64,000 bases of DNA from Silene latifolia (GCF_048544455.1 NC_133537.1:71581634-71645633); one strand, 5' to 3'. Shown: positions 23,141-35,848, counted from the first letter of the stretch. A program made the numbers and translations. Notes: generated by a model from the letters alone, not told the origin.

Positions 23141-23169
23141 ACTAGCTTAGTACATGTGCAAAGTTGCAC
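23141..23169 (-). mobile_element. Helitron-like 3' terminus
   Basis: On the minus strand a perfect 6-bp hairpin GTGCAA-CT-TTGCAC (23169-23156) is followed after 10 bases by CTAG and then T (23145-23141). This is the standard plant Helitron 3' end (hairpin about 10 bp before CTRR, inserted before T). The body would extend to the right. I did not find the matching TC 5' end or a Rep/helicase frame, so any element here is non-autonomous. Confidence 0.6.
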
Positions 23170-23300
23170 GGACATGCGAAAAAAAGTATATAGATGCCCT
23201 TTTAAAAAATTATTGTTAAAAATATTGCATTAGTTAAAATGTACAATATCTCTCATAAGGAGTTTACTCCGTCTATTATAGGGAACAAAGAAACAAAGGG

Positions 23301-23490
23301 GGTGTTTGGCCAAGCTTTTTAAGTGCTTTTCTAATTGTAAAAGTAAAAGCTGGGCCAAACACTATAATTTAGGGAGATAAAAAACTACTTTTGAAAAGTC
23401 AGAAGTTAATAAAAAGCTACTAGAAACAGAAGCACCAAATTGATGCTTCTGCTTCTACTTCTCCCAAAAACTCTTAGGATTATGGAAATT

Positions 23491-23521
<31 letters not shown>

Positions 23522-23670
23522 GCAGTAGTAGGCCAAACACATCAATTTGTTAAGAAACTACTTTTACAAAAGTTTGGCCAAACAACCACAACTTTTTCAA
23601 AAAGTAGTTTATGAAAAAACTCATTCTAGAAAGTAAAAGCTATTTCACATAAATTAGGCCAAACAACACC
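23301..23670. mobile_element. hAT-like MITE with GGTGTTTGGCC ends
   Basis: Left end GGTGTTTGGCCAAG; right end GGCCAAACAACACC, inverted. Several internal GGCCAAACA copies occur in both orientations, and a poly(A) run of 24 A lies at 23491-23514. I saw no target duplication, so the element may be a fused or decayed pair. Confidence 0.6.
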
Positions 23671-24059
23671 AAAATATCCCCGAATTAAGTTAAATTGTAC
23701 AATATCACACTCGACGCATAAAAATTTACAAATAATAACACAATTATTACAGCAATACCCTTGTTTTCCAGTCACATTTGATTCTCACCTTCATAGTTAT
23801 TTCTTTAGGTTGGAATCAAGTAGAAACTTTGCAGTTGTCATGCCTTTACATTAACGTACGGAATATATCGTATGAATATATGGTTCAATTGAAGTAAAGA
23901 GTGAAGTTATGTTAATGGTAATCACTCCAATACTCTTGACAACCTTCACTTCCCGATTTGCCTTTCTTTACAACTTGATAACTTTATCGAGGCTGCAAAA
24001 TTACCACAAGAAAAATCCCTAACCCCTTAAAAAGTTTATACTTGGAATAACTGTAGCTA

Positions 24060-24660
24060 TGAATAGTGCTCACCCAAGTTCACCCTCCACCGTTAGATCT
24101 CCCCTCTAAATCTCATCCCTCCATTTCTCCTTCACTTACAGCCACACACTCACAGTCCCACCTTTTCTTTCTGTCATTCTGCTCCACTCATTCTTTTCCA
24201 TTCTTTCTAACGCCTCTCGTCTCACTCTCTAACCTACTTCACGCCTTCACCATCAACAACTCTCTTCTCAACCCTCATCATCTTTGATCCTCAACCCCTG
24301 CTTCAATAGTTTACCTGTGCTTTTTTGGGTTCCATTCTCCTCATTTTCATCCGTCTGTTGCTTCTCGACCGGGATCCAGTTCTCTAATCAAGACCTAGGT
24401 ATTTAATTCTAATCTTGAATCCTATTCTTTGTTCATTTTTTCAAACTAATCTGGTTCCTTTCTCGTTTAAACTTATTGTTAAGTAGTCAATATGTTGCTG
24501 ATTTTTTTGTTTTTTTTTTTATGTGGGTTCCTTTCTCAATCCTTAACATAATGATGTTTATGTGGCTGTCAATTTTAACTTAACTATTGTCAACACGAAT
24601 GACTCAAATCCATTTTTTTTGTTTTTTGTTTTTTGTTTAAGGTTGCTGCCGGATTTAGAG
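24060..24660 (+). other. CT-rich leader-like region upstream of the eEF1B-gamma remnant
   Basis: Pyrimidine-rich sequence typical of plant 5' untranslated exons (24080-24290), then T-rich intron-like sequence. The open stretch of 73 codons at 24066-24287 is low-complexity (Ser/His/Leu/Pro) and I do not consider it a gene. Confidence 0.4.
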
Positions 24661-24836
24661 CAACTCAGCCATGTCGTCAATCGATTTGAGTTTATGAGGT
24701 ATGATCAAATTGGCTTGGTTCATTTTTAGGTAGTTTAATTTAATTTCAGATTTATTTGTTGCTATCATATGATTCTTTCACTTATTATATTGATTATATT
24801 TTGGGGGTTTGTGGACTGTGTTGTGATTTCAGGTGC

Positions 24837-25485
24837 TGTTGCTGTAGTTGTTGAGGGCAACGAAAATCGGCCCAAAGTTCAGGTTCTAGATTCGCCTTTT
24901 TTCAGTTTTAAGAGTTGTAGTTGTCAATTGTGTTCTAGGTTCTAGGTTTGTTGTAAATATTCGTAGATTTAGGATGGATATATTTTATCTGGATTCTGAG
25001 ATTGTACTAAATTCCGGCTTGTGACTGATGATTTCTTACATTTGAGAATTTATGATCTTTTTAACCTCTTGTTGCTGAATTTTATTTTTTAGATCTTACA
25101 TACCGGGATCAATAACAAGAATGCCTACAAAGCACTCATTGCTGCAGAGTATAGTGGTGTTAAAGTTGATTTAGCAGAGAATTTTGAGATGGGTGTCTCC
25201 AACAAAATTCGTGAGTTTTTGAAAATGAACCTCATTGGCAAGGTAAGAGTTTGCAACACTGACATTACTTTTACGCTTCTGTTTCATTTGAACTTGTGAT
25301 TATTGGAGGAATACTTTTTGCAGATCCCTGTCCTGGAGACTCCTGAAGGTGCCATTTTTGAAAGTAATGTCATCGCAAGATACGGTATGTCCATGTTGGT
25401 CTTTGTGTGTTGTATATGATTGTTTGTAGTTTTTATTACTTCTAATTACCTTTCTTCTCTCGCTGCAGTTGCACACTTGAAGCCT
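24837..25485 (+). pseudogene. eEF1B-gamma (translation elongation factor 1-gamma) 5' fragment
   Basis: eEF1B-gamma is the structural subunit of the EF1B nucleotide-exchange complex that recharges eEF1A with GTP; its N-terminal half is a GST-like fold. Three consecutive exons with good splice sites match that start. 25093-25242 gives ILHTGINNKNAYKALIAAEY and continues to NLIGK, 50 codons. 25324-25384 gives IPVLETPEGAIFESNVIARY. 25469-25485 gives only (V)AHLKP before unrelated AT-rich sequence with no further exons. The exon at 24837-24884 does not give the usual Met-Ala start, and the family is normally over 400 residues. It is a truncated copy; the alternative, a small GST-N-like gene, is unlikely because the rest of the fold is missing. 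Confidence 0.8.
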
Positions 25486-27681
25486 GGCATATTTAAATTA
25501 CCGACATATAAGTTTTTAAATAAATTACAAAATAAATCATCCTCTATTATGCTTTTCGTTGTTGATTATTTTCATAGGTGTTTTTTGTCAGTTTAATTTT
25601 ATTTGATCCGATTTATTTTTAATTATGTTGTTGTAGTTCAATTAAGCGATTCCTTTGATTAAAGTTTGTTAATTTCAACTTTAATTTGCTCAAATTGTGT
25701 TTATCGGCTGCTTATTTATATTATTAGGCTGAAAATTAGGGTGCTTTTGGTGTTTTGATGGAGAGAATTGAGCACGTGAAGTTAGGGATTTGATGATTTG
25801 GGGATTTTGTTGTTGAAGTTGTTGTGATTGTGAAATTAAAGTTTATCAGCTGGTTAATTACTGTATTAAGCTGAAAATTAGGGTTTTTTGGTGGTTTGGT
25901 GCTTCAAGAGTTGAAGAATTTGAGCTGGTGAAGTTAGGGATTTGCAGAATTAGGGATTTTGGAGTTGATTTGATGTTGTATTTGTTTTGAATTGGGGATT
26001 CTGATGGTTTTTAGTGGAGGTTAGGGTTTGCTAATTTTGGAAGTAATTAGTAATTATGAAAAAGCTGCCGAATTTGAGCTAAAATTATTAGGGTTTGCTG
26101 AATTTGAGTTGAATTTGGGGTTTTTGTTAGAGTTTAAGTAGGAAAGTTGGAGGAAGAATAAGGAAATGTTTTATTCACAGTTTATATTGGCTAAAAAGGG
26201 GTCTTTAGGAACTATATGGATTGCAGCGCATTTAGAGAGGAAGCTGAGGAAGAATCAAGTTGCCGATACCGATATCGGTGTTTTTGTTGGTTAATTTTTG
26301 TTGGTTTATTACGCACTTGTTTTGAATTTTGTTGTTGTTTGTATGCTTTGTGAATTTGCATGTTATTGGCTTTTATTAGTTTTTCCTGGTGATTGTTGTT
26401 TTTTGATTGGTGGTGGTTATATGTATGATTTGCGCGTTAATATGGTGGACCATTTTCGGAAGCTATTTGAAGTCTAAGCATTAGCTGGTGAGATTTGTGG
26501 ACTTTACCGTGGTGTCGTAGTATTACTTGTATGATTCGCGTGGGAGTTGAGCTTAATGGATTCAAAAGGTTGAAACTTGGGTGGTTTATATTAAGGTGTG
26601 AAATGTGTGGTTTTTACCGTTACCGAATTGGGTTAGATTTGTTATTTGCTATTGGTGTGAACCATATGGAGCCAAAAGAATGGAACTTTGGCGATTAATT
26701 GGATATCATTAATATGCCTGTTTTGGTAGCTCGAATGTGAAGTGAAGTGAAGTGAAGTTAGAAAGAAGTTAAGTCTACATTCTTTAAAAGTTAAAACGAG
26801 ATCTATTAGCTTATTTGTGGGATTGAAAGCAACGAATTCTTGTCTTTGATTCTGTGATTTTTTTTTGGATTTTCGAGTCTAATGCTACGCTATTATATGA
26901 TAACTAAGGAAATACCAAGTGTTTACGAGGAGTTCTTGTTATTTTGCAGCCTTTTCGTCTACTTAGGCATATTACGTCTTATCGTATGTTAACCTTTTTG
27001 TTTTGATTAAACTTCCACTGGGGACACTTTATAAATAATTTTGGTTTTGCCATGTCTGAGTATATATTCAGAGTAGATGTTTCAAAGGTATAATTTTTAA
27101 TATGAACTTAGGGTCTTTACCCATGATGAGCCTTTAGCAATTAGCTAGATTCGAATGGATTTGGTAGTGAAAGTTAAGCCTCAAAGGTAGTGAGCAGTAT
27201 TTATGTGGTTCATGTTTAAGAGATTTAGGACATGAATTGAGTGCTCTAAAGTTCTTGTATGAAAATTAGACTACCTGCAGCCAGCGTAAAATATTTACAT
27301 TGTTTATTACCGGATTTAGGGTTGTGTATCTACACTACCTGCAGCCAGCAATTTTGATTCTCAGATACTTTATTTTCCTTAACTTTCCTGGCTTTTCTAG
27401 CTTTATATCACCAATAAGAGGGTTAAACACTGTACTTTATAAATATTGTAGCATCTTATTGTAATCCACGTGCATCATTTTCTTCATACAATTCGGAATG
27501 TGTCACAAACACTTAACTTATCATTGGATGGAGAAATGACCATACAAACTTTTTCAGTCCAAAGATTGAGCCAACTGCTTTGTGTCTTATTTAAAAATTC
27601 AATAATAGGCTTTTCTTGATATCAATTTCTCGTTTATTCTGCCTTATAATTTGAATGCTTATCTTTCTTTTTTAATGATAG
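25486..27681. other. Noncoding, T/G-rich remnant
   Basis: No supported gene. It contains a loose duplication: 'ggctgaaaattagggt...' near 25726 and 'agctgaaaattagggtt...' near 25869, each followed by similar TTGGTG/GAG..TTG sequence, and again in decayed form to about 26110. The open stretch of 67 codons at 26495-26698 has no recognisable features. Confidence 0.5.
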
Positions 27682-27840
27682 AACTTCCATGGTAGATCGG
27701 CTCCAATTGAAGAAGGAACTGTTCTAGGTTATCTTCTAGATGCTGCTCAAGAAGGGTTCAAAGTAGATTGGCCTAGACTCTGTGATGAGTTTGAACTAAT
27801 ATGGGAAATGCTCAGTAATATAATGGGCGCAGTTAAGAAG
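27682..27840 (+). pseudogene. Isolated exon, unrecognised protein
   Basis: 159 bp, 53 codons, no stop, bounded by AG (27680-27681) and GT (27841-27842), both in phase 0. It begins NFHGRSAPIEEGTVLGYLLD and ends NIMGAVKK, with a GF-K-VDWPRLCDEFEL centre. The length, splice sites and amphipathic pattern say it was a real exon. It vaguely recalls helix-turn-helix tails such as those at the ends of RecQ-type helicases, but I cannot claim that. Possible downstream exons at 28940-29023 and 29100-29204 follow AG sites but hit stops quickly, so the gene seems decayed. Confidence 0.5.
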
Positions 27841-30386
27841 GTGTGTGTTCGTATCATAGACGTAAGATTTGTCACTATATCTTGTGTTGTCCCTTCAGGT
27901 AGTATGTTTCAGGTTTGAGAGGCAGTCATTCTAGGTCAAATAGGTCTATGTTAGCTACTATTGGCAAGTAATATCTACTCTACGTATCTACTTGGTTAAA
28001 TTAAGTTGAGCTTTTGAACTTCATATTTTTTTATTAGCAAGCAATGATTGTTGTTGTTCTTCATCCCCTTTTTTCATTTAAGATCTTTCGTGAAACTATT
28101 AAGTTGGATTCTTATGATATTTTTGTTTTTCCTTATAGTAACAGAGCGTACAATAGTTTTACCTGTTAAAAGTCTATAATAGAGTTCTCACAGTTGTTCT
28201 TGGTTGCACGTCAGTTGCAGTTCTTCTGGCAGAGGCGACGCTGCTGCCTAATGGAGGAATCAATCTGTCTCTTTTTTCAATTCTTTTTTCAATTCTTCTA
28301 CCATGGTATTATGTATTATGTTGGTGGTTGCTTTCTTCTACTGTTGTTGTGGTGCATCATGGTGCTGTTAATTGTTTGTGCTAGGTTGTTGACTATTGAC
28401 TACATGGGCTTGGCTGAGAAGGTGTGTGTTCGTTCTTCTCTTATTTACGCCTTTTTACAGGAGTAACATGATTGGTAGTTAATTGTAGGACATGGCGAAG
28501 CCAAAAATTGAACTGCGAGATAATGATAGCAAAAAAAGGGGACTATTACAATGTTTTTCTTTTGATATTTGGTAGTAGGAACGCAAACTAAGGACTTGAC
28601 AAGTGATAAGAGTTGCATTACCGTTCTACTGATCTCTAGCTTTTAGTTCTGGTTTCCCTGATTTTAGACTTTCGACCTTTTCTCACCTTGGCGTCTGGGG
28701 ATTTTCCTGACAGTCATGTTTTGTTTTCAATACCTGATTGGCGACATTGTGCCTAACCTATATCCAGGTCCAAGTTACAGTTCCATAATATTGTTATTCG
28801 AGCTCTTTATGGTAATTCTACATCTCAGTTACATTGATTGGAAATGAAATGCTACCCTCAACGCCTTATATACTCTCTGACATGCTTTTGACAATGTATA
28901 TGTTTTCAATTTAATTTTTTGATTTTTTTTGGTTGCAGTGAAAGACTTATGGTGAAAACTGTGTTTAATTCAGTGTTAGAAGGGAATAAGCTTGTCAAGT
29001 ATGAGAATGAAGACTCCGTCTAAATCTTGATTTTTTTTATTACTTTCCTTTAGCTATTTTGTGCACCATCTAATTTTGAATACTCTTCTAATTTTCAGGG
29101 GTATCAAGAAGCTAGTCAACAAATGACACATAAGGGGACTTTCAAATAGCTGCCGGGTCAAGTTGAATCGGCTACACTCAGGGACATCACCGGCTCAAAT
29201 TCCAGGTTTATTACCTTTCCCTTTTAAAAAGTACACTTTGTTTCAACAGCTTTGTACCCAATTTTAGATGCTCATGATGCATTTGTTGTAGAGGAACGTC
29301 AACCCCCACTTATTGTTGTTTAGCAATTCTCGAGGTTTATTGAGGATCTGAGCAATTGATCAGTTAATTTATGTTTTCAATGTGTTTTATGAGACAGAGT
29401 GGGAGGGAGGTGTAATGAAGTGGAGGCAGCCTGGGCGGAAGGTGTTGGATTAATGAGAGAATTGAGAGAAACTGAGGAAAAAAGAGTGAAAATGAGAATT
29501 ATTTGTTTAAAAACTTTTTCCCCAGTCTACGTCTCCACCACCACTACGTCATCAGTAACCTTTTTCCCAGTCTCGCTGGTGTCGCGGGTTATTTGTTTAA
29601 AAACTTTTGTATTGTGCCAGGTATTTTATGTATGAAAATTTTCTGATTTGGTTTGCTTTCAAAAATTGATGAGTTCTGAATTCAACTCAATTACTGTATA
29701 TACATATATATATATATATAGAGAGAGGTTTTAACTTTTGAAAGTGTGCGTTATTTTCAGTTGAACTCGGAGAGGGAGTATGCTTAAATTTTGCTTGCTA
29801 AATGGATCTATCTTGAACGATTTAGCTTTAAAACTTCGTTTAAATTTGGCGGAATGACTTTGTGATTGCTCTGGAAAAAGGAAAATGTCTTTGTCGGAGG
29901 CCACTTTCACTTGTCCGTTCTCTGTTTTGTAAACTGTTCTGAGATTCGATTACCATGTCTCTCCACTAAGACAAAACCTAAATCCATGCATGTGTATATA
30001 CACAAGTGTGCGTCACCTCTCTTTTTCCCTTGCAAAAGCTGTTTATGTTTGTGCAAAGCCAAGCGAGTTGGTCATTTATAGAGAGCGAAGAAACAGAATG
30101 AGGGAGAGGTCATTCGGCTAGAGAGGGGGAAGGGGAAAAGGAGGGAAGGGGGATAGTGAGTATGATGGGTATATAGTTGGGAATTGTACCACTAAGTTTA
30201 TAGTTGTAATTTAGTGGTGATAATTGAATAGTTGCTTCTAAATTCTACTGTACATTAATATCTCAGATAAGGATTTAAATTCATGTATCAAGATTGAATT
30301 AGCGCGAGAGTTTTATGATGAGTGGAATTTTTTATGGTATTTACGGAATATAATTTGCTCAAATTTGTCATTATCTTGTGCCTTGC
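27841..30386. other. Noncoding region with decayed exon-like pieces and a (TA)n/(GA)n tract
   Basis: No supported gene. AG-bounded, quickly stopped pieces at 28940 and 29100 may belong to the exon at 27682. A TA/GA microsatellite lies at about 29696-29727. A purine-rich stretch (GGGAGGG/GAGAGG) occurs at 30098-30160. Confidence 0.5.
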
Positions 30387-30540
30387 ATCATCATCTTTAA
30401 AACAGGCCAGACATTCCTCTTCTCAGTCCTCCATTTTTGCCCTTTCTTTAAAAATTTGAGCAAATCATCATCTTTAAAACAAGCCAGACATTCCTCTTCT
30501 CAATCCTCCGGTTTCTCCCTTTCTCCTTTCTTCTTTCTTC
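30387..30540 (+). repeat. 77-bp tandem duplication
   Basis: ATCATCATCTTTAAAACA(G/A)GCC followed by AGACATTCCTCTTCTCA(G/A)TCCTCC occurs at 30387 and again at 30464. Confidence 0.88.
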
Positions 30541-30604
30541 TTTCTCCTTTTTCTCCTCTCTTCATTTCTCATTTATTATTTCTTCATCTTTCAACTATTG
30601 ATGT

Positions 30605-30870
30605 GCTGCCGATTTTAAAACAACACAGCCGGGATTCATCGACTTTTAATTCCTGATGTATGATCAAACTAGATTTGTTCAATATTAGGTGGTTTTATTC
30701 AATTATAGGTTTGTTTGTTTGAAGGTCGGATAACACTATTTATCTACCACCATTATTTTACACGCATTTAAATTTCCGTGTAGTAGTTGTGTTTTCTGGT
30801 TCTTTTTCTAATTCAGTTTGTTTTATATCGTTTTCTGAAGGTACCCAGGTGCGATTTTCGTAATTGTTGA
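30605..30870 (+). repeat. Diverged copy of the eEF1B-gamma upstream region
   Basis: The block 'gctgccg.tttta.a.caac.cagcc' then 'tatgatcaaa' and 'ttaggt.gttt.att.aatt' at 30606-30720 matches 24644-24760. A weaker match near 30850 ('caggtgc...gtaattgttga') corresponds to the exon at 24837. It is preceded here, as there, by CT-rich leader-like sequence (30510-30600). This suggests an old duplicated gene start whose coding exons are gone. Confidence 0.55.
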
Positions 30871-33544
30871 TAATCACTACTTGCTCGTCAGCAATTCATT
30901 TCCTGCTTTTCTCTCAAAATATGGGTAGGTTATCTTCCATTTTATCCTCTTTACTCTACACTAGGTGGGTTGCCTTGTCGATTTTTGTGTTTGTATTGTA
31001 TTTTGTATGTAGTTTGTTTATCAATTGGTAGAGTCAATCATCAAATTCCTCATATATGTTGGTCGAGCTGGGATTTAGCTATGTTATTAAATGGTTTTTG
31101 ATTTGTTGTCATTTTATCATGCTATCTACTGCTCTTCTGTGGACATGGTGTCCTATGAAAGAGAGCCCTTCGCGATGTGTCGTCGTACCTAGCTACAGGT
31201 ATTTGCTTATTACTAATCTGCTTTTTCTGGTGGATTCCCTTCAGGTTTCAGCCATGCATTTTTTTCCCCGCTCGCATATGGTGAGTTGTCCTGTCGAATC
31301 TTGTGTTACTCACCTCCATTTTTGCCCTTTTTTAAAAAATATAATCACATATGGACCAAAGAGAGAATCATCCAAATCTTGTTATTGTTCCTGTGTTGAG
31401 ATTTGGGAATCATACATAGAAGTTGCATTTTTCCTTTAACAAAAAACTGATTTGAACACTAATTTAATAACTTCTAATTCTTTATTTATGGCATTTCTGT
31501 TTCACTTTGTGTTTTTTTTTCTTTTTGGTTTCATTTTCTGATAAGATGCTCCTTGTTTTATTAATTGACCAATTCAAGCATAACTTTACCAGATATGTGG
31601 TAGAAATTAGGAGTGTTTGTTATTATTTGTTGCAGATGAGATAAGTTGGATCCATAAGAGGGTAGTGTTAAATTGGTAAATAGATGTTCAAGGTTCTTTC
31701 TCCCAAAAGTTTAAAAATTGAATATTACGTTAAGATTACGTGTACTTCCTTACAAGTTAGAGTGACTATTTGGTTCCTTGTATGGTAAAGTGTTCAGAAT
31801 TGACCCTTTAGTTAACTTTAGGACTTAGAACTAGCAATTTATGTTCAAACTCTTTAAACGATTTTTCTGTTGTAGTATACATTCATTGGTCTGATAACAA
31901 GACGCGTGTCTCTGATTTTAAGTTCGCTTTGCAGTTCATTAACAGTGAACAATTCCAAAGGTACATGACATTTATCCGTCCTGTTACGCGTTTATGTCTG
32001 TGTTTGGTTTTGTTCGGCTTGAGAGGGAGTGAGGGAGATGAAGGGGCTTGGAGGGAGGGATAAAAAGGGAGGAAGAGAGGTTACCTGGTTTTCGTTTTCA
32101 TCTGTTTAGATTGACTTCTACGTGTGCTGTACCCGTCACTGATTCTTGTTTTGATCAGTTTAGATTGACTTCTACGTCGTTGGTATGACTTCTGTATTTG
32201 TGTTTTTTTAACGAATCAACGACCCTATTTGTTCCTTCCTTCCTTCTCTTATGGATGTTGGTTGGTTTTTGCTATGTACATCTCTATTCTTGACAAGCCT
32301 TAAATTGAAATACTCATTGCCTGGTTGGATTTGCCTGTTTACGTGCATTTAACTGTCGGGAGGACTGTCAGCAGATGAATGTGGGAGATGTCTTTCTGAA
32401 AGACCCTATGGTTTCAGGTAATCATTTAGCAAAGAGGCTGGGGGTGCACTGGAGTTCGTGAAATGGCCTCGACTAATATGGATGATTAGCCTTTCGTTAT
32501 AAAACCTGGTCAAGCTCGGTCCTTTGCGACAATATTTTTGTTGCTGTAACTACTAACAAATGCTGAGTGTTAATGAAAAAACAAAAATACCCCCTCAAAA
32601 TTCAATAAAGATTTTTTTTTTCAAGGCTTTACATTTAGTTTTATCTAGATGACTACGACAAAGAAAATCAGTGACAATTGTGAAAGGGATGATGCCTGAA
32701 TATTCTTTTTTTTTGTGTGTGTGTGTGTGTTCCCAAAATCAAGACTTTTTTGTTATAGTTGGTCGAAAGGATTTTTTTTTTCCCTCCGACAGCTGACTAT
32801 TTTTATATAATGGAGGGGTGTCGAAAATGTGATGATTTAATGGCAGGGAAAATATGGGTTTTGTTAGGATTTACTTAGCTCACTTTATGTTAATGGATTG
32901 TTAATATGGAAGGACGTATGGCGGTTATGATCAGCATTGTGAGTCAGAGGGTTATATTAATTGATGAATTTCATATTGGTTGGAAACAATTTAAAATGAA
33001 GGGTGACACTGGGTGTACTCAGGGTCGGTGAGAGCGTAATCAGGAGGGTGAGGGGGGCGTGAACAATAGGAAGAAGAATGAGGTGGAGCTGTGTGATGTC
33101 GTTCCAGAGAAGTAGAGAGAGCCAGTAGGTGGGTTCGGCCAACTGATGAGGTTTTCAAAATAGATGTTGACACATGTGTCTTGGTTGACAGAGGGACGTG
33201 GTTCAATAGAGAATTGAGGACGGTACTGTGCAGTGGTGTATGGTGACATAAGGGGTTATCGAGCTGGAAGCAAAAGAGTCGAAGACTCATGAATCGCTGA
33301 AATTTTTTTCTTAGAACAGGGATCGTTATTTGTGAAACATGTCATCTTCTTCATTTTGTTTTAAGACTAGGGAGTAGGGACCATGCTTTTATGATAGAAT
33401 GTGCATCGGCGTGAAATATGTGACGTATACATTTGATTATCTTTATCAAAAATTAATATGGCTGCAAAATGTTTGAAGAATTTGTGGGTCATGTTTTGGT
33501 GTTTGTATATTCAAAATGGGTAAACTGTATTGTCTAAATATTAC
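30871..33544. other. Noncoding region, nothing firm
   Basis: No supported gene. Small repeats: TTTAGATTGACTTCTACGT at 32106 and again at about 32159; a (GT)n run near 32714-32731; and a GAGGGAG-rich stretch at 32020-32080 similar to 30100-30150. The overlapping minus-strand open stretches at 32957-33290 are probably chance. Confidence 0.5.
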
Positions 33545-33743
33545 TCCCTCTGTCTCGGTCATTTGTTGTCCTTTTCCATACTCAGTCAATTGTTGTCCTT
33601 TCTATTTTAAGAAAGAACTTATGAGCAATTTTATGATTCACACTCAATTTGTTCAACTTGTCATTTAGTAATTGGTCACCTCCTCTTTCCTTGGTCTTTG
33701 TGCCAAAACCAAATGACAACAATTGACCGGGACGGAGGAAGTA
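33543..33743. mobile_element. Stowaway-like MITE (Tc1/mariner type)
   Basis: 197-bp element 33545-33741 flanked by TA. Ends are CTCCCTCTGTCTCGGTCA and, inverted, TGACCGGGACGGAGGAAG, the usual CTCCCTCCGT-type Stowaway ends. Internal arms CATTTGTTGTCC and AATGACAACAATTGACC are also inverted. Confidence 0.88.
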
Positions 33744-33948
33744 TACCCTATAAGAGTTTTAATTGTTAAATACGGTGAATGTGAGTTAATATAGAGTCGA
33801 AGTAAAACAAAGCTCACTGCAAACTTACATATCTAAACACAGTTGTCTAAAATCTAAATATTAGATTTTGTTGTATAGCAGAGTAAGCAGACTGCAAAAC
33901 GTCAACTTAGTGTCTTAAATTATTGTTCCACTGACTAATTTATTTCAG

Positions 33949-34500
33949 AGAAAAATGCAGCAACTTCGTGATAAGCTTGCAATTGTTGAGCGCAAAGCAG
34001 AAACACAGTTAGAAGTGAGTGTGCCATCTTTTCTATTTTAGTGTATTTCCTTTCTTCACGTAACACTCTTTTCTATTGGAGGGTACTACTATTGAACATC
34101 ATACAGTATAATGATGATAAGACATATTAATCATCTATATTATCATGTTATCAAAACAAAAGTATGTATGTTATATACACAATGCATTTGTGCTCTTTGT
34201 TAACGTGTCAATTATGTCTTATTCAATAAGACAGACCTAAACAATTTGTGTATGTCCATTACTTCTATCTAATGTTTATATCACTTATTTGTAGGAGAAA
34301 TACCATCTATGATTCATGATTTTAGAAGAAAAGCTAAGAGTATCTCCAAGTGCTAACCCCTCTCGTGGTCCTTGAGATGGAAGAAGTGTGAGCAATGGTC
34401 GATTCCAATTGGGAAGCACAAGCAACAGCCGAGTTCGTCGTCACCCGTTAGGAGGAGTGGAGAACTTCTCTAGGTTCTCTTCTCGGCCTTGCTTAGATTT
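33949..34500 (+). pseudogene. MAP70-like (microtubule-associated protein 70) C-terminal fragment
   Basis: Exon 33949-34014 (after TTTCAG, before GTGAGT) encodes RKMQQLRDKLAIVERKAETQ and LE, a coiled-coil piece. The next exon starts after TTTGTAG at 34295 and reads EKYHL, stop, then ILEEKLRVSPSANPSRGP, stop, then DGRSVSNGRF and, after a short divergent stretch, HPLGGVENFSRFSS. The coiled coil, EKLR linker, SVSNG and LGG.EN order fits the C-terminal part of plant MAP70 proteins, which line cortical microtubules. There are two in-frame stops and no other exons nearby, so this is a pseudogene fragment. Family identity is from memory of the motif order and moderately sure. Confidence 0.6.
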
Positions 34501-35848
34501 TTCAGAGACCTTGCCTTCCTCTGATTTCGTATGTTTACCCGTGTATTTATTGAGATAAAGTTTGGATCCATTTGTTTCGTAAATTCTGAGTCGTATGAAA
34601 ATTTTCGTGCCTTTTATAATGCTAGATAGCCTAGATTGTTGAATTTGCTTGGAACATGTGTTGTGACTATGGAATGACCTCTGATTGTTGGAGACTTGGG
34701 AGTATTTGTTAGTGACCATCAATTATCTTGTTATAATGCTATGGTGCATATTTCTATGATTTATACGGCACTTTGACTTAGCATCCTATCTGTTGTTGGC
34801 CATTCGGTTAGCGTTCTTTCCTATGCTGCATATTTTCTTCGTTGAGCTCTACATGGATTACAGTATGGTATAAGGATGCCATAGTTATCATCTTGTACAA
34901 GTATATTCATACATGTGGTATTGTCACTTTATCAATAAAAAAAAGTCAGATCTGGGGATTAAACAAGATACAACAGAGCACCTTTCCACTCTCAGGTGGA
35001 ATGGTGGATTAAGTACAAAGGGAGCTTGGTTTTGAACATTATTATATTTGATCTTAATGCTTCTCAGCGCAACATTCCTTAAGCCACCACCGCTTAAAGT
35101 ATAATAACTAGCATAGATGAAAAAGGCTAGATTATTTCATATCAAGAAGGTACCAATTCAAGCTCACATTAAGCTTAAATGTAATTGATTATTTATTTAT
35201 TTATTTATTTGCTCTCTTAATAACAGGATATGAAGATTGTATAAAGAGGCCCAATTCACGAGTATTTGCCTAATAAGCTTTTAATGCTTTTTCCTAATGC
35301 AACTATAGGTGGACGGAGATGTAACGTATTATTTTTTGTTTTAAGGAATAATTTTGAAGCGATTTCGCATCATTGACCCACAACGTATCGACCTAACATG
35401 GCATACCATTCAGTGTAATAAAAATGTTGTACCAACGCAATGTGCATGAGTTTTCTACGCCTTTAATCTTCGTAACTTCCTTGGATTCTTGACCTAATTT
35501 AAAATGTTATGAGAGTAAATGAATCTATTCTTCACCAAAGGATTTGATAATGATTGTTGTATTTTTAAAAATTGTGCAACCATATACGTTGTTCAATGAT
35601 CATATTTATGATGAATTTCAAAAACTAAAGGGGATGAAGGATAATAGGACAGTCCACTCAGAAATCTTTCAAATTGATTGAGTTCTATTAGCATTTTGTA
35701 TATTGTATGCTTGGCTTTTCGCTAAACTTTTAAAGGTAAGAAATATTTTCTTCACGGGTGTTAAGATAATTTACTTTAAAGTAGGAAAAATAAAATAAGC
35801 AAAATGAGTAAGATATATAATTACACGGGTTTTATTAATTTCTTACAA
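34501..35848. other. Noncoding region, nothing firm
   Basis: No supported gene; a short (ATTT)n run near 35190-35211. AT-rich, with no recognised element. Confidence 0.5.

Noticed and set aside
24066..24287. 73-codon Ser/His/Leu-rich frame
   Set aside because: CT-rich leader composition; more likely untranslated exon than a protein.
28194..28466. 90-codon hydrophobic frame (Phe/Leu/Trp-rich)
   Set aside because: T-rich intronic-type sequence, no conservation signal and no splice context; probably chance.
32957..33290. Three overlapping minus-strand frames of 61-99 codons
   Set aside because: Different frames open over the same stretch, low-complexity residues, no recognised motif.
34134..34160. 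TCTATATTATC as a possible Helitron 5' end
   Set aside because: It lies in the intron between the two MAP70-like exons, which are contiguous, so an element boundary here is unlikely.
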